A program made the position numbers and the translations under genes. From positions 59,129 to 123,128 of the forward strand of contig CBFGTV010000002.1 of assembly GCA_965652145.1 (NCBI GenBank): DNA of 64,000 nucleotides, read 5' to 3'. The notes beneath the pieces were generated by a model, which was not told the DNA's origin, did no database searches, and saw only the letters and a list, made by a program, of their open reading frames with translations. Of the stretch, positions 15,650-24,924 are shown in pieces (within the stretch, counting starts at the first letter, position 1; the number at the start of each line of letters is the position of its first letter). Source of the DNA: CBFGTV01 sp965652145 (GTDB lineage: Bacteria > Bacillota > Clostridia > Peptostreptococcales > Natronincolaceae).

Positions 15650-16468
15650 ATGGAAAAATGTAGTGGTTGCCAACATTATAAAGATGGGAAATGCAGCACT
15701 ACCCAATGTACGGTAGAAGAAAATCACCTGGGGGAATTTAAGCATATTATAGGCGTTATGAGTGGAAAAGGAGGCGTTGGAAAATCCTCGGTAACCGCTT
15801 TACTGGCATCGGCCTTAAGGAAAAGTGGGGCCCAGGTAGGGGTACTGGATGGTGATATAATGGGACCAAGCATTGCTAGACTTTTTGGAGTAGAAGGCCC
15901 CGCCATTGGTACAGAGGATGGTATAAAGCCGGTATTATCAAAAACTGGAATCAAAATTATGTCTATGAATCTTTTGCTTCCCAAGGAAACTGACCCGGTG
16001 ATTTGGAGAGGCCCTGTGATCAGCGGTGTCATTAAGCAGTTTTGGCAGGAGGTAGATTGGGGTAAACTGGATTATTTGCTGATCGACTTTCCGCCGGGAA
16101 CGGGGGACGTTGCCCTGACGGTCATGCAATCTATCCCATTAAAGGGGATCATAATGGTAACATCGCCCCAGGGATTGGTGCAAATGATTGTAGAGAAGGG
16201 TGTGGCTATGGCCAACAAGATGGAAGTTCCAATTATAGGTCTATTAGAAAATATGAGCTACGTACAGCCACCAGGGTACCCTGAAGCCTATTATCTGTTT
16301 GGAGAGGGAAAAACAAAGGAAGTATCAGAGGCGTTAGGCTTGCGGTTTTTGGGGCATTTTCCCATCGACAGAGAGCTGACAATCCTGTCGGATCGAGGAG
16401 AGATTGAAACATATGAGAGTAAGCAATTTTTAGAATTAGCTAAAGACCTGATGAAATTAATGGATTAG
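15650..16468 (+). CDS. mrp: Mrp/NBP35-type iron-sulfur carrier ATPase with Cys-rich N terminus
   Basis: A 272-residue P-loop ATPase of the Mrp/ApbC family, which carries and delivers Fe-S clusters. The deviant Walker A is SGKGGVGKSS at about residues 38-47, followed by LDGDIMGPS and DYLLIDFPPGTGD. The N-terminal 20 residues contain four cysteines (positions 4, 7, 15, 20), a spacing suggestive of a bound cluster and absent from simple Mrp. The expected C-terminal CxxC is not evident: the region after NMSYV has no cysteine pair. An intrinsic terminator follows at 16468-16515. Confidence 0.9.
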   Translation: MEKCSGCQHYKDGKCSTTQCTVEENHLGEFKHIIGVMSGKGGVGKSSVTALLASALRKSGAQVGVLDGDIMGPSIARLFGVEGPAIGTEDGIKPVLSKTGIKIMSMNLLLPKETDPVIWRGPVISGVIKQFWQEVDWGKLDYLLIDFPPGTGDVALTVMQSIPLKGIIMVTSPQGLVQMIVEKGVAMANKMEVPIIGLLENMSYVQPPGYPEAYYLFGEGKTKEVSEALGLRFLGHFPIDRELTILSDRGEIETYESKQFLELAKDLMKLMD

Positions 16469-16515
16469 AAGGGCTTGAGTCGGTAAGTGTACCGGGCTCA
16501 GGCCCTTCTTTTATT
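16468..16515 (+). terminator. Terminator after the Mrp gene
   Basis: GAAGGGC-TTGAG pairs with CTCA-GGCCCTTC around a GGTA/TACC inner stem, followed by a T-rich tail. Between here and the TPR gene at 16796 (about 280 bases) I see nothing I can support. A minus-strand 64-codon hydrophobic frame lies there but lacks a ribosome binding site. Confidence 0.8.
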
Positions 16516-16795
16516 TAAATAATGACTTAGAATTGTTACAACTAGTAACTGGAACTGATTGTCAAGAATAATGATTTGACCCTCTAAATAAAGTATTGGT
16601 ATGGCTCCAATAATTATCATTTGGGCTGATAGTATGATTTTGCTAGAAAAAATAAAAATGATAAACAAGAAAAAGAAGGAGTTAGTAAACATTTGTAGAA
16701 TTATTAATTAAATAAAATGCCCATGGTGTTGTAACGAATGATGCCTTATATGTTGAAAATATAAGTATTAGGGGTTCAGAAAGGGAGAGAGAAAA

Positions 16796-17695
16796 ATGAC
16801 TGAATTGTTGATGTTAGAGATTAACGAAAAAGAGGGAACCGTCAAAACACATTCAGTGGGACATTTGTTTACAGAAAGAAATCCAGCCGGGGGTTACCAG
16901 GACGATCCAAATGAATTTAAAGACTCTGTAAGAAGTCAAACGAAACTAAAGCTTAACCGGAGAATTAGGGAAGAATTGGCGGAACACCTTAAAATGAAAA
17001 TGGAGGAATGGTTTGCAATTGGAAAAGGGCAATATGCCCGTGGGGAATATCGGAATGCCTTAAAATGCCACAGTGAAGCCCTGGAATACGGTATTCAGCT
17101 AGGAGATCAAAATGAAATGGCCCGTTGCCATATAGAGATGGGGCTATGCTGCTATCGGCTATCTATACTTGATCAGGCCCTATATCATAGTCATAAGGCT
17201 ATAAAATTAATCCAAGAAAAATCTAAACTACCCGACGAGATATACGGGCAGGCCTGTTATATTGAAATTTTATGCTATCATCAAAGTAAAGATTTTTCTC
17301 GATTAAAGGATGCCTTAAACCGCTTTAAAGCCCTTGAGAATCTTCCTAAAAACCATGTCCAGCGAGTCAGGCTAATTGAGATAGAGCTATTACTTAGTAC
17401 AGGAGAGGCAGAGGCCCAGGTCTTGCTAAAAAGCATCGAGGAACTGAAAAAGGATATGGTTTTAAAGGCCGATATCATCAACCATCTGCTGATTGCTTCC
17501 AAGCTATATCAGCGCCTTGACCAGACAGAGCATTCAATCGCTTTGCTTAAGGAGGCTGAGACCATGGCAGCATCCCAGGGGATCATTGGAGAATTAATTG
17601 AAATTTACAGCATGTTGGGAGAATTACTGCTGGGCAATGGAGAGGTTGAGGCCGGAAAGTCCTATTTTAATAAAATTAGAAAAGTGGTTGTATGA
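16796..17695 (+). CDS. Tetratricopeptide repeat protein
   Basis: A 299-residue cytoplasmic protein. From about residue 70 it is built of helix-turn-helix repeats of TPR type (GKGQYARGEYRNALKCHSEA, MGLCCYRLSILDQALYHS, MLGELLLGNGEVEAGKSYF). There is no signal peptide or DNA-binding motif, so it is not a Rap-type regulator with confidence. The start follows aaagggagagag. It is a single-gene unit closed by the terminator at 17712-17742. TPR proteins mediate protein contacts; the partner is unknown. Confidence 0.82.
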   Translation: MTELLMLEINEKEGTVKTHSVGHLFTERNPAGGYQDDPNEFKDSVRSQTKLKLNRRIREELAEHLKMKMEEWFAIGKGQYARGEYRNALKCHSEALEYGIQLGDQNEMARCHIEMGLCCYRLSILDQALYHSHKAIKLIQEKSKLPDEIYGQACYIEILCYHQSKDFSRLKDALNRFKALENLPKNHVQRVRLIEIELLLSTGEAEAQVLLKSIEELKKDMVLKADIINHLLIASKLYQRLDQTEHSIALLKEAETMAASQGIIGELIEIYSMLGELLLGNGEVEAGKSYFNKIRKVVV

Positions 17696-17711
17696 ACAAC
17701 ACTAGGTTTTC

Positions 17712-17742
17712 TGTACCCGATGCTAAGGGTACATTTTTTTTA
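17712..17742 (+). terminator. Terminator after the TPR gene
   Basis: A perfect 7-bp stem TGTACCC/GGGTACA with an 8-base loop, followed directly by a run of eight or nine T. Confidence 0.92.
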
Positions 17743-17862
17743 TAATACATAGGAAAAGGTATACTGCGATAAATTGTGGATCAGTAATTATTTCCATAAT
17801 GCTTCTTAAGAAGGCCTACCTACAAACTTTCAAAGGAGGACTCTATTTTTTCACAACAGACA

Positions 17863-17891
17863 TTGTAAGTTAAGGTGCTGATTGTTATAAT
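17863..17891 (+). promoter_or_regulatory. Promoter of the NdpA-like gene
   Basis: TTGTAA at 17863-17868 and TATAAT at 17886-17891, spaced by 17 bases, 35 bases before the start codon. Confidence 0.7.
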
Positions 17892-17925
17892 AAAAGGGTT
17901 CCAGAAGAGAAGATGAGGTGATTAA

Positions 17926-18939
17926 ATGGAAGAAAAAGCAGATGTAATGGTAAAAAGAGCAATTGTTCATATACTTGACCCCAATATAGGGATGCCGGTT
18001 CTATCAACCGTTGAACATCCTTCCAATACTGATATCTATGAATTTTTAGAGACCCATATTCAAAAAATAATGAAGGATCCCAATTTAAAGCCTGCTACCT
18101 TTAGTGATGAAGCATATGAGGTTAAGACAGCCATAGAAGGAATAAAAGAAGATGCAGATTATTTTGTACAGGGCTCCTCTACACTGGCAAAGATCCTTTA
18201 CGAAATCATGCTAAAGCATGTGACCATACCGGCTGCCGACATGGTGGTTTGTATTTTTGAAACAATGGATGAAAGCTACCTAGGAATATTAAAATGTAAT
18301 TACAAGTATTCCTATATTCATTATACAGAGGATACAGAGGATGGGAGAATCAATAGCATACTTAAGCAGAAAACAGCCCTTCCCGGGAATGGTCAAAAAA
18401 TTGAAGAGGTAGCCGTTATTAATTTGAATAATATGCATATAAAGCTATTAGAAAAGGAATATGAGCTGGATGGAGAAAAACAATATTATTTTTCTCAACT
18501 TTTTCTCAAGTGCCACAATAGGCTATCAGACCTTCAAAAAGCCAAAGGTCTAAAAAAGGCAACTGAACTATTTAATAAAAAGTTTTGCAATCATGACATA
18601 CAGCTATCCGACCAATTTGGTAAAGAAGTATTAAAAAGCATTGAAGAAACAGGAGAGATCGATATTCCTCAAATCAGTGAAAAGGTTTTTGGAAATAACC
18701 ATGAAATGAAGGATATTTATCGAGAGCATATTGAAAAATCTGGTTTCATAGAAGAAAGGGTAGAACTCGATAACGAGGCTGTACGAAAGGTTTTTAACAA
18801 AAGAAAAATTAAAACCGATACAGGGATTGAGATAAATCTATCACTGGAGGATGAAAACAATAACCTGGAATTTATCAATCATCCTGATGGAACCATATCG
18901 ATCATCATTAAAAATATTAATTCCATCAGCTATAAGTGA
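17926..18939 (+). CDS. Nucleoid-associated protein, NdpA/YejK family
   Basis: A 337-residue cytoplasmic protein resembling the 37-kDa nucleoid-associated (NdpA, PF04245) family. The N-terminal part has the family pattern VKRAIVHILDPNIGMPVLS and the middle the LAKILYEIMLKH and FLKCHNRLSDLQKAKGL stretches. Family members in Proteobacteria bind the nucleoid; a role in Firmicutes is not established. ATG 17926 follows gatgaggtga and a near-consensus promoter. It is a single gene. Confidence 0.85.
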   Translation: MEEKADVMVKRAIVHILDPNIGMPVLSTVEHPSNTDIYEFLETHIQKIMKDPNLKPATFSDEAYEVKTAIEGIKEDADYFVQGSSTLAKILYEIMLKHVTIPAADMVVCIFETMDESYLGILKCNYKYSYIHYTEDTEDGRINSILKQKTALPGNGQKIEEVAVINLNNMHIKLLEKEYELDGEKQYYFSQLFLKCHNRLSDLQKAKGLKKATELFNKKFCNHDIQLSDQFGKEVLKSIEETGEIDIPQISEKVFGNNHEMKDIYREHIEKSGFIEERVELDNEAVRKVFNKRKIKTDTGIEINLSLEDENNNLEFINHPDGTISIIIKNINSISYK

Positions 18940-19141
18940 CATTGAAAATAATTTTGTTGGAAATAATAATAAAATGATTTGGGGGCAAAGGGCCCTCTTT
19001 TTATTATCCCCTTTATAGAGGCTAATAAGAATAGCTTACATATCAACTTATATGATAATAAGGTAATTGGCCCTTTAACGAAAATAGCCCAGAGGGCTGT
19101 ACAAATAGATACTAGACAAATGATGGAGGGGGTATTGAAAA

Positions 19142-20500
19142 ATGGACAGATCAAAACAATTAGGGGAAGAAAAGATCACAACCCTGCTGAAAAAATTCTC
19201 CATTCCTGCCATTATTGGTATGCTAATTAATGCATTTTACAATATTGTTGATCGAATTTATATTGGAAATAGCGCTGATTTAGGAACCCTTGGCCTGGCT
19301 GGAATTACCATTAGCTTTCCCATTGTCATGGTCATGATGGCCCTGTCTGTGTTAATTGGAATAGGCGGAGCAACACTTTTTTCCATTCGATTAGGTGAGA
19401 ATAAAAGTCATGAAGCTGGAAAAATTCTGGGCAATGCTGCTACACTGATTATCATCGTCTCAGTTATATTCACCCTGGCGGGATTAATATTTCTGGAGGA
19501 GCTTCTGGCATTATTCGGAGCCAGCCCCGAGGTAATGAGCTATGCAGGAGAATATATGAGAATCGTACTTTTCGGTGCAATCTTTCAAGGTATCAGTATG
19601 GCAGGAAATAATTTTATCCGAGCCGATGGAAGTCCGAAAATTGCCATGATATCCATGGTGTTGGGAGCTGGCTTTAATATTATATTTGACCCCATATTTA
19701 TTTATCTTTTCCGTTGGGGGATGACCGGGGCAGCACTAGCCACCATTGGAGGACAAGGTCTTTCAGCCCTTTGGGTAATATACTACTTTATGGGGAAAAG
19801 AAGCTCCCACAAAATCAGCTTTAAAAATATGAAACTAGATTGGAACCTTTCAGCCCAAATAATGGCCACTGGTATTCCGGCCTTTCTGATGCAGATTGCC
19901 AATAGTCTTCTCAATATAATATTGAATAAAAGCCTTGCCTTTTATGGCGGTGATGTAGCCATATCTGCCATGGGAATCATTAATAGTGTTCAAACCCTGA
20001 TGCTGCTTCCCATCATTGGAATAAATCAAGGAGCCCAACCAATATTAGGCTATAATTACGGAGCCCAAAAAAACCATCGGGTCAAGGAAACCCTGAAATG
20101 GGCAATTTTAAGCGCCACCATCATCGCTCTGGTGGCCTATTTGGGAACAAGAATATATTCAAAGGAGCTAATCACTCTTTTCAATCAAGATGAAGATTTG
20201 ATCAGCTTTGGCTCAAGGGCTATGATCATATGGTTTTTCTTCCTGCCCGTTGTTGGCTTTCAAATGGTTAGTGCCAGCTATTTTCAAGCTGTAGGTAAGG
20301 TGAAGCCAGCAATCTTCCTTACCATGACTAGGCAGGTAATTCTGTTAATACCAGCCCTGTTAATTTTACCTCAATATTACGGTCTGGAGGGTATTCTCTA
20401 TGCGGCTCCCTTTGCCGATATCACTTCGGCCCTAATAACAGGAATTGGACTGACACTTGATCTTAAGCCCTTGGGAGGATTTCAGAAGAATGAAACTTAA
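19142..20500 (+). CDS. MATE family efflux transporter
   Basis: A 452-residue membrane protein with about twelve membrane segments in two homologous halves. Family stretches are FSIPAIIGMLINAFYNIVDRIYIG near the N terminus, AGNNFIRADGSPKIAM and INQGAQPILGYNYGA in the second half. MATE proteins export cationic drugs or metabolites using Na+ or H+ gradients. The start ATG 19142 follows ggagggggt. It converges on the LysR gene with only five bases between the stops. Substrate unknown. Confidence 0.94.
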   Translation: MDRSKQLGEEKITTLLKKFSIPAIIGMLINAFYNIVDRIYIGNSADLGTLGLAGITISFPIVMVMMALSVLIGIGGATLFSIRLGENKSHEAGKILGNAATLIIIVSVIFTLAGLIFLEELLALFGASPEVMSYAGEYMRIVLFGAIFQGISMAGNNFIRADGSPKIAMISMVLGAGFNIIFDPIFIYLFRWGMTGAALATIGGQGLSALWVIYYFMGKRSSHKISFKNMKLDWNLSAQIMATGIPAFLMQIANSLLNIILNKSLAFYGGDVAISAMGIINSVQTLMLLPIIGINQGAQPILGYNYGAQKNHRVKETLKWAILSATIIALVAYLGTRIYSKELITLFNQDEDLISFGSRAMIIWFFFLPVVGFQMVSASYFQAVGKVKPAIFLTMTRQVILLIPALLILPQYYGLEGILYAAPFADITSALITGIGLTLDLKPLGGFQKNET

Positions 20501-20505
20501 TCTTT

Positions 20506-21429
20506 TTAGTAGAAGATGATTTTAGAGAAATCCCCCCTGTGTTTTTCCTGCAAAACATTGAGTTCCTCTAAAAACAAAGGGATTGTAGGATTTGAATTGA
20601 CCTTTCTCCAGGCCACCACCAGTTCATCCTCATTATGGTGCCCCTCTATGGGAATGAAGCGCAGGCTAGGACTAGATTGAGCCTCAAGGCTTCTTGGTAA
20701 AATAGCAATACCGATACCGGCTGCCACCAATAGCAGTACAGTATGAATTAATCTGGGTTCAGCCACAATATTGGGAAAAAAACCGTGATTAGCACACATC
20801 AATAGGGTTTTATTCAAGCCCTGGGGAGATTCCTCTCGATTTAAAACGATAAAGCGCTCCTGGGCCAATTCTGCAATACTAATGTGCTTACGAAGGGCCA
20901 GGGGATGCTCACAATGGACAACCACTGAGATAGGCTCTGTGGATATTTTTTTTCGTTCAAGTCCACCAATATTATCTAACCCAAAGGATAGGGTAAAGCC
21001 CACATCCAGTTCACCCGAGCTGAGGGAATCTATTAATAGACCGTGATTGTATTGATCCAGGTTCAAATCTATCTTCGGGTAGCTTTTACGAAATTGTCTT
21101 ATCAAATAAGGTAAAAAGTTCCTTTCAGTATAGCCTAAAAATCCAATCCGAAGGCTGCCAATAATGCCCAATTCAGCTTGGCGGGTCTTTTCAACTGCCT
21201 CCTCAGATCGTTTTACCAAATTGATAGCTTCCGTCAGCAATACCTCCCCTGCACTGGTGAGTTTTACAGATCGTTTATTCCGGATAAACAGCTTGACGCC
21301 TATTTTCTTTTCAAGATCAGCAATTTGCTGACTGACAGCCGATTGGGCTATAAACAGTTCCTTAGCGGCTTCGGTAAAATTCAACTTTTCGGCCACAGCA
21401 ATAAAATAACGTAATTGCCGCATATCCAT
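20506..21429 (-). CDS. LysR family transcriptional regulator
   Basis: A 307-residue regulator with the N-terminal winged HTH (MDMRQLRYFIAVAEKLNFTE, AAKELFIAQSAVSQQIADLE) and a C-terminal effector-binding domain of periplasmic-binding fold (from about residue 90). LysR proteins commonly control the divergently transcribed neighbour; here that is buk-vorDBAC, which begins 350 bases away. Its own promoter is at 21486-21514. The ligand is unknown; a link to branched-chain acid fermentation is inference from position. Confidence 0.94.
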   Translation of the reverse strand: MDMRQLRYFIAVAEKLNFTEAAKELFIAQSAVSQQIADLEKKIGVKLFIRNKRSVKLTSAGEVLLTEAINLVKRSEEAVEKTRQAELGIIGSLRIGFLGYTERNFLPYLIRQFRKSYPKIDLNLDQYNHGLLIDSLSSGELDVGFTLSFGLDNIGGLERKKISTEPISVVVHCEHPLALRKHISIAELAQERFIVLNREESPQGLNKTLLMCANHGFFPNIVAEPRLIHTVLLLVAAGIGIAILPRSLEAQSSPSLRFIPIEGHHNEDELVVAWRKVNSNPTIPLFLEELNVLQEKHRGDFSKIIFY

Positions 21430-21485
21430 AGATTATTCACTCCCTTCATAATATTTCTTTAAAAAGATTCCTCCTCCTATGAGAA

Positions 21486-21514
21486 ATAATATCATTTTAA
21501 TCTATTTTGTTCAA
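21486..21514 (-). promoter_or_regulatory. Promoter of the LysR gene
   Basis: On the minus strand TTGAAC (21514-21509) and TATTAT (21491-21486), 17 bases apart, about 57 bases before the start codon. Confidence 0.7.
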
Positions 21515-21660
21515 TATAAATCAGTTTTACTTATTACTGATATAGCATTCTAATATTTCACAATGGAAGCAATTTTCTGTATTCTAATAATATAGGGCTT
21601 TTGCCACTTAAGGCAAGGGTAATGGAAAAAACGTTAAAGGATTAATTTTTGGAGTGGACA

Positions 21661-21674
21661 TGTAAACGTTTTCA
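21661..21674 (+). promoter_or_regulatory. Catabolite-responsive element (cre) upstream of buk
   Basis: TGTAAACGTTTTCA matches the CcpA consensus TGWAANCGNTNWCA at every fixed position. It lies 16 bases upstream of the buk -35 box. CcpA bound there could either activate (upstream sites often do in overflow metabolism genes) or repress; the position favours activation but does not prove it. Confidence 0.8.
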
Positions 21675-21689
21675 TTCATGGTTACAAAA

Positions 21690-21718
21690 TTGTTTTGATT
21701 TCAAGAATATTTTACAAT
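21690..21718 (+). promoter_or_regulatory. Promoter of the buk-vor operon
   Basis: TTGTTT at 21690-21695 and TACAAT at 21713-21718 with 17 bases between, 62 bases before the buk start codon. The rest of the 350-base intergenic gap holds the cre site, the LysR promoter and AT-rich sequence where LysR sites may lie. Confidence 0.7.
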
Positions 21719-21779
21719 ACTCCAAAGGTAAAGTTAACAAAAAATAGAATACAATTATTATACAAAAGGAGGAAGCGGT

Positions 21780-22853
21780 ATGTCCCGCCTGAACAAAATA
21801 CTTGCAATTAATCCCGGTGCCACCTCAACAAAAATTGGACTTTATGAAGAGGAAAGCTTAATATTCAAAAGAACCCTTGAACATTCAGCACAGGAATTAG
21901 ACAAATCTCCCAGTATCTTTGACCAATATTCCTATCGATTAGAACTGATAATGGATATTTTAAAGGAGGAAGCCATTGATATAGCAACGTTGACCGCTAT
22001 TGTAGGTCGAGGGGGGTTGTTAAAGCCCCTGGCAGGAGGCACCTATGAGGTTAATGAGGCTATGGTGGAGGATTTAAAAAAGGCGGAAAGGGGGGAACAT
22101 GCATCAAACCTGGGGGCTGTAATGGCCTACAATCTTGGCCGACAGCTCAATATCCCGGCCTTTATAGTCGATCCCGTTTCAGTTGATGAAATGGAACCCG
22201 TAGCTAGAATTTCAGGCTTGGCAGAGATCGAAAGGATCAGCTTATCCCACGCTTTAAATATGAAGGCCGTTGCCCGCAAGGTGGCTAAGGCAATGGGAAG
22301 CAGCTATGAAGAAGTAAATTTAGTGGTAGTTCATCTGGGAACAGGGGTTTCCGTTACCCCCCACAGAAGGGGTAAAATGATTGATGTCAATAATGCCAAG
22401 GCTGAAGGCCCCTTCAGCCCTGACCGTTGCGGTGGACTACCGGCAGATCAATTGGTAAAGCTGTGTTTTTCAGGAAGGTACAGCTATGATCAGCTTAAGG
22501 CCATGGTTAGCAGTAAGGGGGGCTTTTATTCCTATTTTGGCACAAAGGATGCCAGGGAGGTGGAGGCCATGGCTGATGCAGGAAATCCTAAAGCAGCCCT
22601 CGTTTTAGAAGCCCTTATATATCAAGTGGCTAAGGAAATCGGAGCCATGGCGACAGTTTTATTAGGTGAAGTGGATCGAATCGTTTTAACCGGGGGGATT
22701 GCCTATTCCAAGCGGGTTGTTGAAGGAATTACCAGGCGGGTTCAATTTATTGCCCCTGTCGAGGTGATTCCAGGGGAAGAGGAGCTGGAGTCCCTTGCTT
22801 TCGGAGCCTTAAGGGTAATGAAGGGCGAGGAAAAAGCATTAACCTATCAATAA
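21780..22853 (+). CDS. buk: Butyrate kinase
   Basis: Transfers phosphate from butyryl-phosphate, or branched acyl-phosphates, to ADP, making ATP and the free acid. The 357-residue protein belongs to the acetokinase family: ILAINPGATSTKIGLY at the N terminus, VGRGGLLKPLAGGTYEV, VVHLGTGVSVTPHRRG and IVLTGGIAYSKRVV. The start follows aaaggaggaagcggt. It leads an operon with four subunits of a 2-oxoacid:ferredoxin oxidoreductase, which points to branched-chain acids. No phosphotransbutyrylase gene (ptb) is in the window, so the acyl-phosphate must come from an enzyme encoded elsewhere. Confidence 0.95.
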   Translation: MSRLNKILAINPGATSTKIGLYEEESLIFKRTLEHSAQELDKSPSIFDQYSYRLELIMDILKEEAIDIATLTAIVGRGGLLKPLAGGTYEVNEAMVEDLKKAERGEHASNLGAVMAYNLGRQLNIPAFIVDPVSVDEMEPVARISGLAEIERISLSHALNMKAVARKVAKAMGSSYEEVNLVVVHLGTGVSVTPHRRGKMIDVNNAKAEGPFSPDRCGGLPADQLVKLCFSGRYSYDQLKAMVSSKGGFYSYFGTKDAREVEAMADAGNPKAALVLEALIYQVAKEIGAMATVLLGEVDRIVLTGGIAYSKRVVEGITRRVQFIAPVEVIPGEEELESLAFGALRVMKGEEKALTYQ

Positions 22854-22878
22854 GATGAATTCAAAAGGAGGGAAAGAA

Positions 22879-23082
22879 ATGGCCAAGGTGAAGATATTAG
22901 AGGAATACTGTAAAAGCTGTGGGCTATGTACAGATGCCTGTCCGAAGAAAATACTGGAAATAGGGAAAAAAACAAATTCAAAGGGATATTTTACAGTTCA
23001 CTGTATTGATCAGGATAAATGTATAGGATGCACCCTTTGTGCAACGGTTTGTCCCGATGTTGCCATAGAGGTTTATAAATAG
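22879..23082 (+). CDS. vorD: 2-oxoacid:ferredoxin oxidoreductase, ferredoxin-like delta subunit
   Basis: A 67-residue two-cluster ferredoxin. The first 4Fe-4S motif is CKSCGLCTDACP and the second CIGCTLCATVCP, each CxxCxxCxxxCP. This subunit passes electrons from the thiamine-bound intermediate to free ferredoxin. ATG 22879 follows aaaggaggg; an earlier in-frame ATG at 22855 has no site. It lies between buk and the alpha subunit gene. Confidence 0.93.
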   Translation: MAKVKILEEYCKSCGLCTDACPKKILEIGKKTNSKGYFTVHCIDQDKCIGCTLCATVCPDVAIEVYK

Positions 23083-23104
23083 ATGGAAAGGAGCGAATAG
23101 ACAG

Positions 23105-24169
23105 ATGGAAAAGGTACTCTTAAAGGGTAATGAAATCATTGGTGAAGCCGCCATTCGTTCAGGATGTAAATTATTTTTTGGCTATCCCATTACACCATCA
23201 ACAGAGATAATAGAGTATTTGGCAAAGGAGCTCCCCAAGCATGGGGGAAGTATACTTCAGGCAGAGGATGAAATTGGAGCCATTAATATGTGCTATGGGG
23301 CCGCCTGTACCGGTACCCGGGTAATGACAGCCTCTTCAAGCCCAGGAGTCAGCTTAAAGCAAGAAGGGATCTCCTATAGTGCGGCAGTGGGACTGCCCAT
23401 GGTGATTGTCAATGTAAACCGATGTGGGCCAGGGCTTGGAGGCTTAGGTCCGGCCCAGTCCGATTATTTTCAATCTACCAAGGGAGGTGGTCACGGAGAT
23501 TATCGCTTAATCGTATTGGCCCCTTCCAATGCCCAGGAGCTTTATGATTTTACTATGGATGCCTTTGACTTGGCCGACCAGCATCGCAACCCGGTATTGC
23601 TGCTTACCGACGGGTTTTTAGGGCAAACCATGGAGCCGGTGCTATTAAAGGAAAAGCCAAAAGCAATGGAATATGATCGAAGCTGGGTGGTAGATGGCTG
23701 TAAAGGCAGGAAAAAACGTATATTAGCTAGCTACTCCTTGACCAATGAGATCGGAGAAGCCAATAACTTAAAATGGGAAGCAAAATATAAAAATATACAG
23801 GAAAAGGAGCAGCGTTGGGAGGAATTCAATACAGACGATGCAGACTACCTATTGGTCAGCTATGGTACAACGGCCAGAATATGTAAAAGTACTGTATTGA
23901 ATGCCCGAAAAAAGGGGATCAAGCTGGGATTAATTCGGCCCATCACCCTGTGGCCCTATCCTGAAAAGGCCTTTGCCCCCTATAAGGAAAAAATTAAGGG
24001 AATTGTTACCGTAGAGCTTAATACAGGCCAGATGATCGAGGATGTTAAACTGGCGGTGGAATGCAAAGTACCAGTACACCTGTATCGCAGGCAAGGAGGC
24101 ATGCTTCCTACGGAGCATGAAATACTAGACTATGTAGAAGCCACATTTGGCTTGGCTGAGGAGGTGTAA
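23105..24169 (+). CDS. vorB: 2-oxoacid:ferredoxin oxidoreductase alpha subunit (VorB type)
   Basis: Alpha subunit of a four-subunit oxidoreductase converting 2-oxoacids, CoA and oxidised ferredoxin to acyl-CoA, CO2 and reduced ferredoxin. The 354-residue protein has the pyrimidine-binding domain (SGCKLFFGYPITPSTEI, LQAEDEIGAINMCYGA, MTASSSPGVSLKQEG) followed by the transketolase C-terminal-like domain from about residue 245. VorB (branched-chain) assignment rests on subunit order and the buk neighbour; a 2-oxoglutarate (KorA) role is the main alternative. Its stop overlaps the beta start by one base. Confidence 0.9.
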   Translation: MEKVLLKGNEIIGEAAIRSGCKLFFGYPITPSTEIIEYLAKELPKHGGSILQAEDEIGAINMCYGAACTGTRVMTASSSPGVSLKQEGISYSAAVGLPMVIVNVNRCGPGLGGLGPAQSDYFQSTKGGGHGDYRLIVLAPSNAQELYDFTMDAFDLADQHRNPVLLLTDGFLGQTMEPVLLKEKPKAMEYDRSWVVDGCKGRKKRILASYSLTNEIGEANNLKWEAKYKNIQEKEQRWEEFNTDDADYLLVSYGTTARICKSTVLNARKKGIKLGLIRPITLWPYPEKAFAPYKEKIKGIVTVELNTGQMIEDVKLAVECKVPVHLYRRQGGMLPTEHEILDYVEATFGLAEEV

Positions 24170-24924
24170 TGATGGAAAAAGTATTCAGCAGAACAAAAGG
24201 GCTGACCGATGTTCCTTTCTCCTTCTGCCCGGGCTGTACCCATGGAATCATCATGAGGTTAATTGCCGAAGTATTAGAGGAACTGGATATTATTGAAGAT
24301 ACCATTGGGGTTTCCCCTGTTGGTTGTGCAGGTTTTTGTCAGGATTTCTTCAGCTGTGACTTTGTAGGGGCTGCCCATGGTAGGGCCCAGGCTGTGGGGA
24401 CAGGAATAAAAAGAGCCCTTCCAGAGAAGATGGTCTTTACCTATCAGGGAGACGGTGATATTGCCGCCATTGGAACCCAGCATGCGATCCATGCCGCAGC
24501 CAGAGGAGAAAAAATCACCTCGATTATGGTAAATAATGGTATTTATGGTATGACAGGAGGTCAAATGGCCCCCACAACCCTGGAGGGGATGAAGACCACC
24601 ACAAGCCCCTATGGAAGAAATGCCGTTCATGAAGGGGTGCCTATGGATTTTCCAAAATTAATTGCAAATCTTCAGGGTGCAGTCTATGTGGCCTCTGTTT
24701 CAGTGGATTCTCCCAAAAATATCAATCAGGCTAAAAAGGCTATCAAAAAGGCCTTCCAGGTTCAACAGGCCGGATTAGGCTTTGCCATGGTCAGTGTCCT
24801 GTCTACCTGCCCTACCAACTGGGGATTGAGCCCTGTTGAAAGCCTAAGATGGCTGCGGGAAAATATGATGCCGATTTATCAGATGGGTGAGCTTAAAGCA
24901 ACCGAGGAGGTGAATAAACTATGA
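24169..24924 (+). CDS. vorA: 2-oxoacid:ferredoxin oxidoreductase beta subunit (TPP-binding)
   Basis: Thiamine diphosphate-binding subunit of 251 residues. The TPP/Mg motif is visible as GDGDIAAIGTQHAIHAAARG through IMVNNGIYGMTGGQ, and FCPGCTHG near residue 18 carries the conserved cysteine pair region of this family. Two adjacent ATG codons (24169 and 24172) follow gaggtg. It is translationally coupled to both neighbours (overlap of one base with alpha, four bases with gamma). Confidence 0.92.
   Translation: MMEKVFSRTKGLTDVPFSFCPGCTHGIIMRLIAEVLEELDIIEDTIGVSPVGCAGFCQDFFSCDFVGAAHGRAQAVGTGIKRALPEKMVFTYQGDGDIAAIGTQHAIHAAARGEKITSIMVNNGIYGMTGGQMAPTTLEGMKTTTSPYGRNAVHEGVPMDFPKLIANLQGAVYVASVSVDSPKNINQAKKAIKKAFQVQQAGLGFAMVSVLSTCPTNWGLSPVESLRWLRENMMPIYQMGELKATEEVNKL

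Noticed and set aside
16498..16692. Minus-strand 64-codon hydrophobic frame after the Mrp gene
   Set aside because: No ribosome binding site before its ATG, overlaps the Mrp terminator and is AT-driven; could at best be a relic.
18930..19230. Short frames on both strands between the NdpA-like and MATE genes
   Set aside because: They overlap gene ends in the wrong frame, lack ribosome binding sites and share no family pattern.
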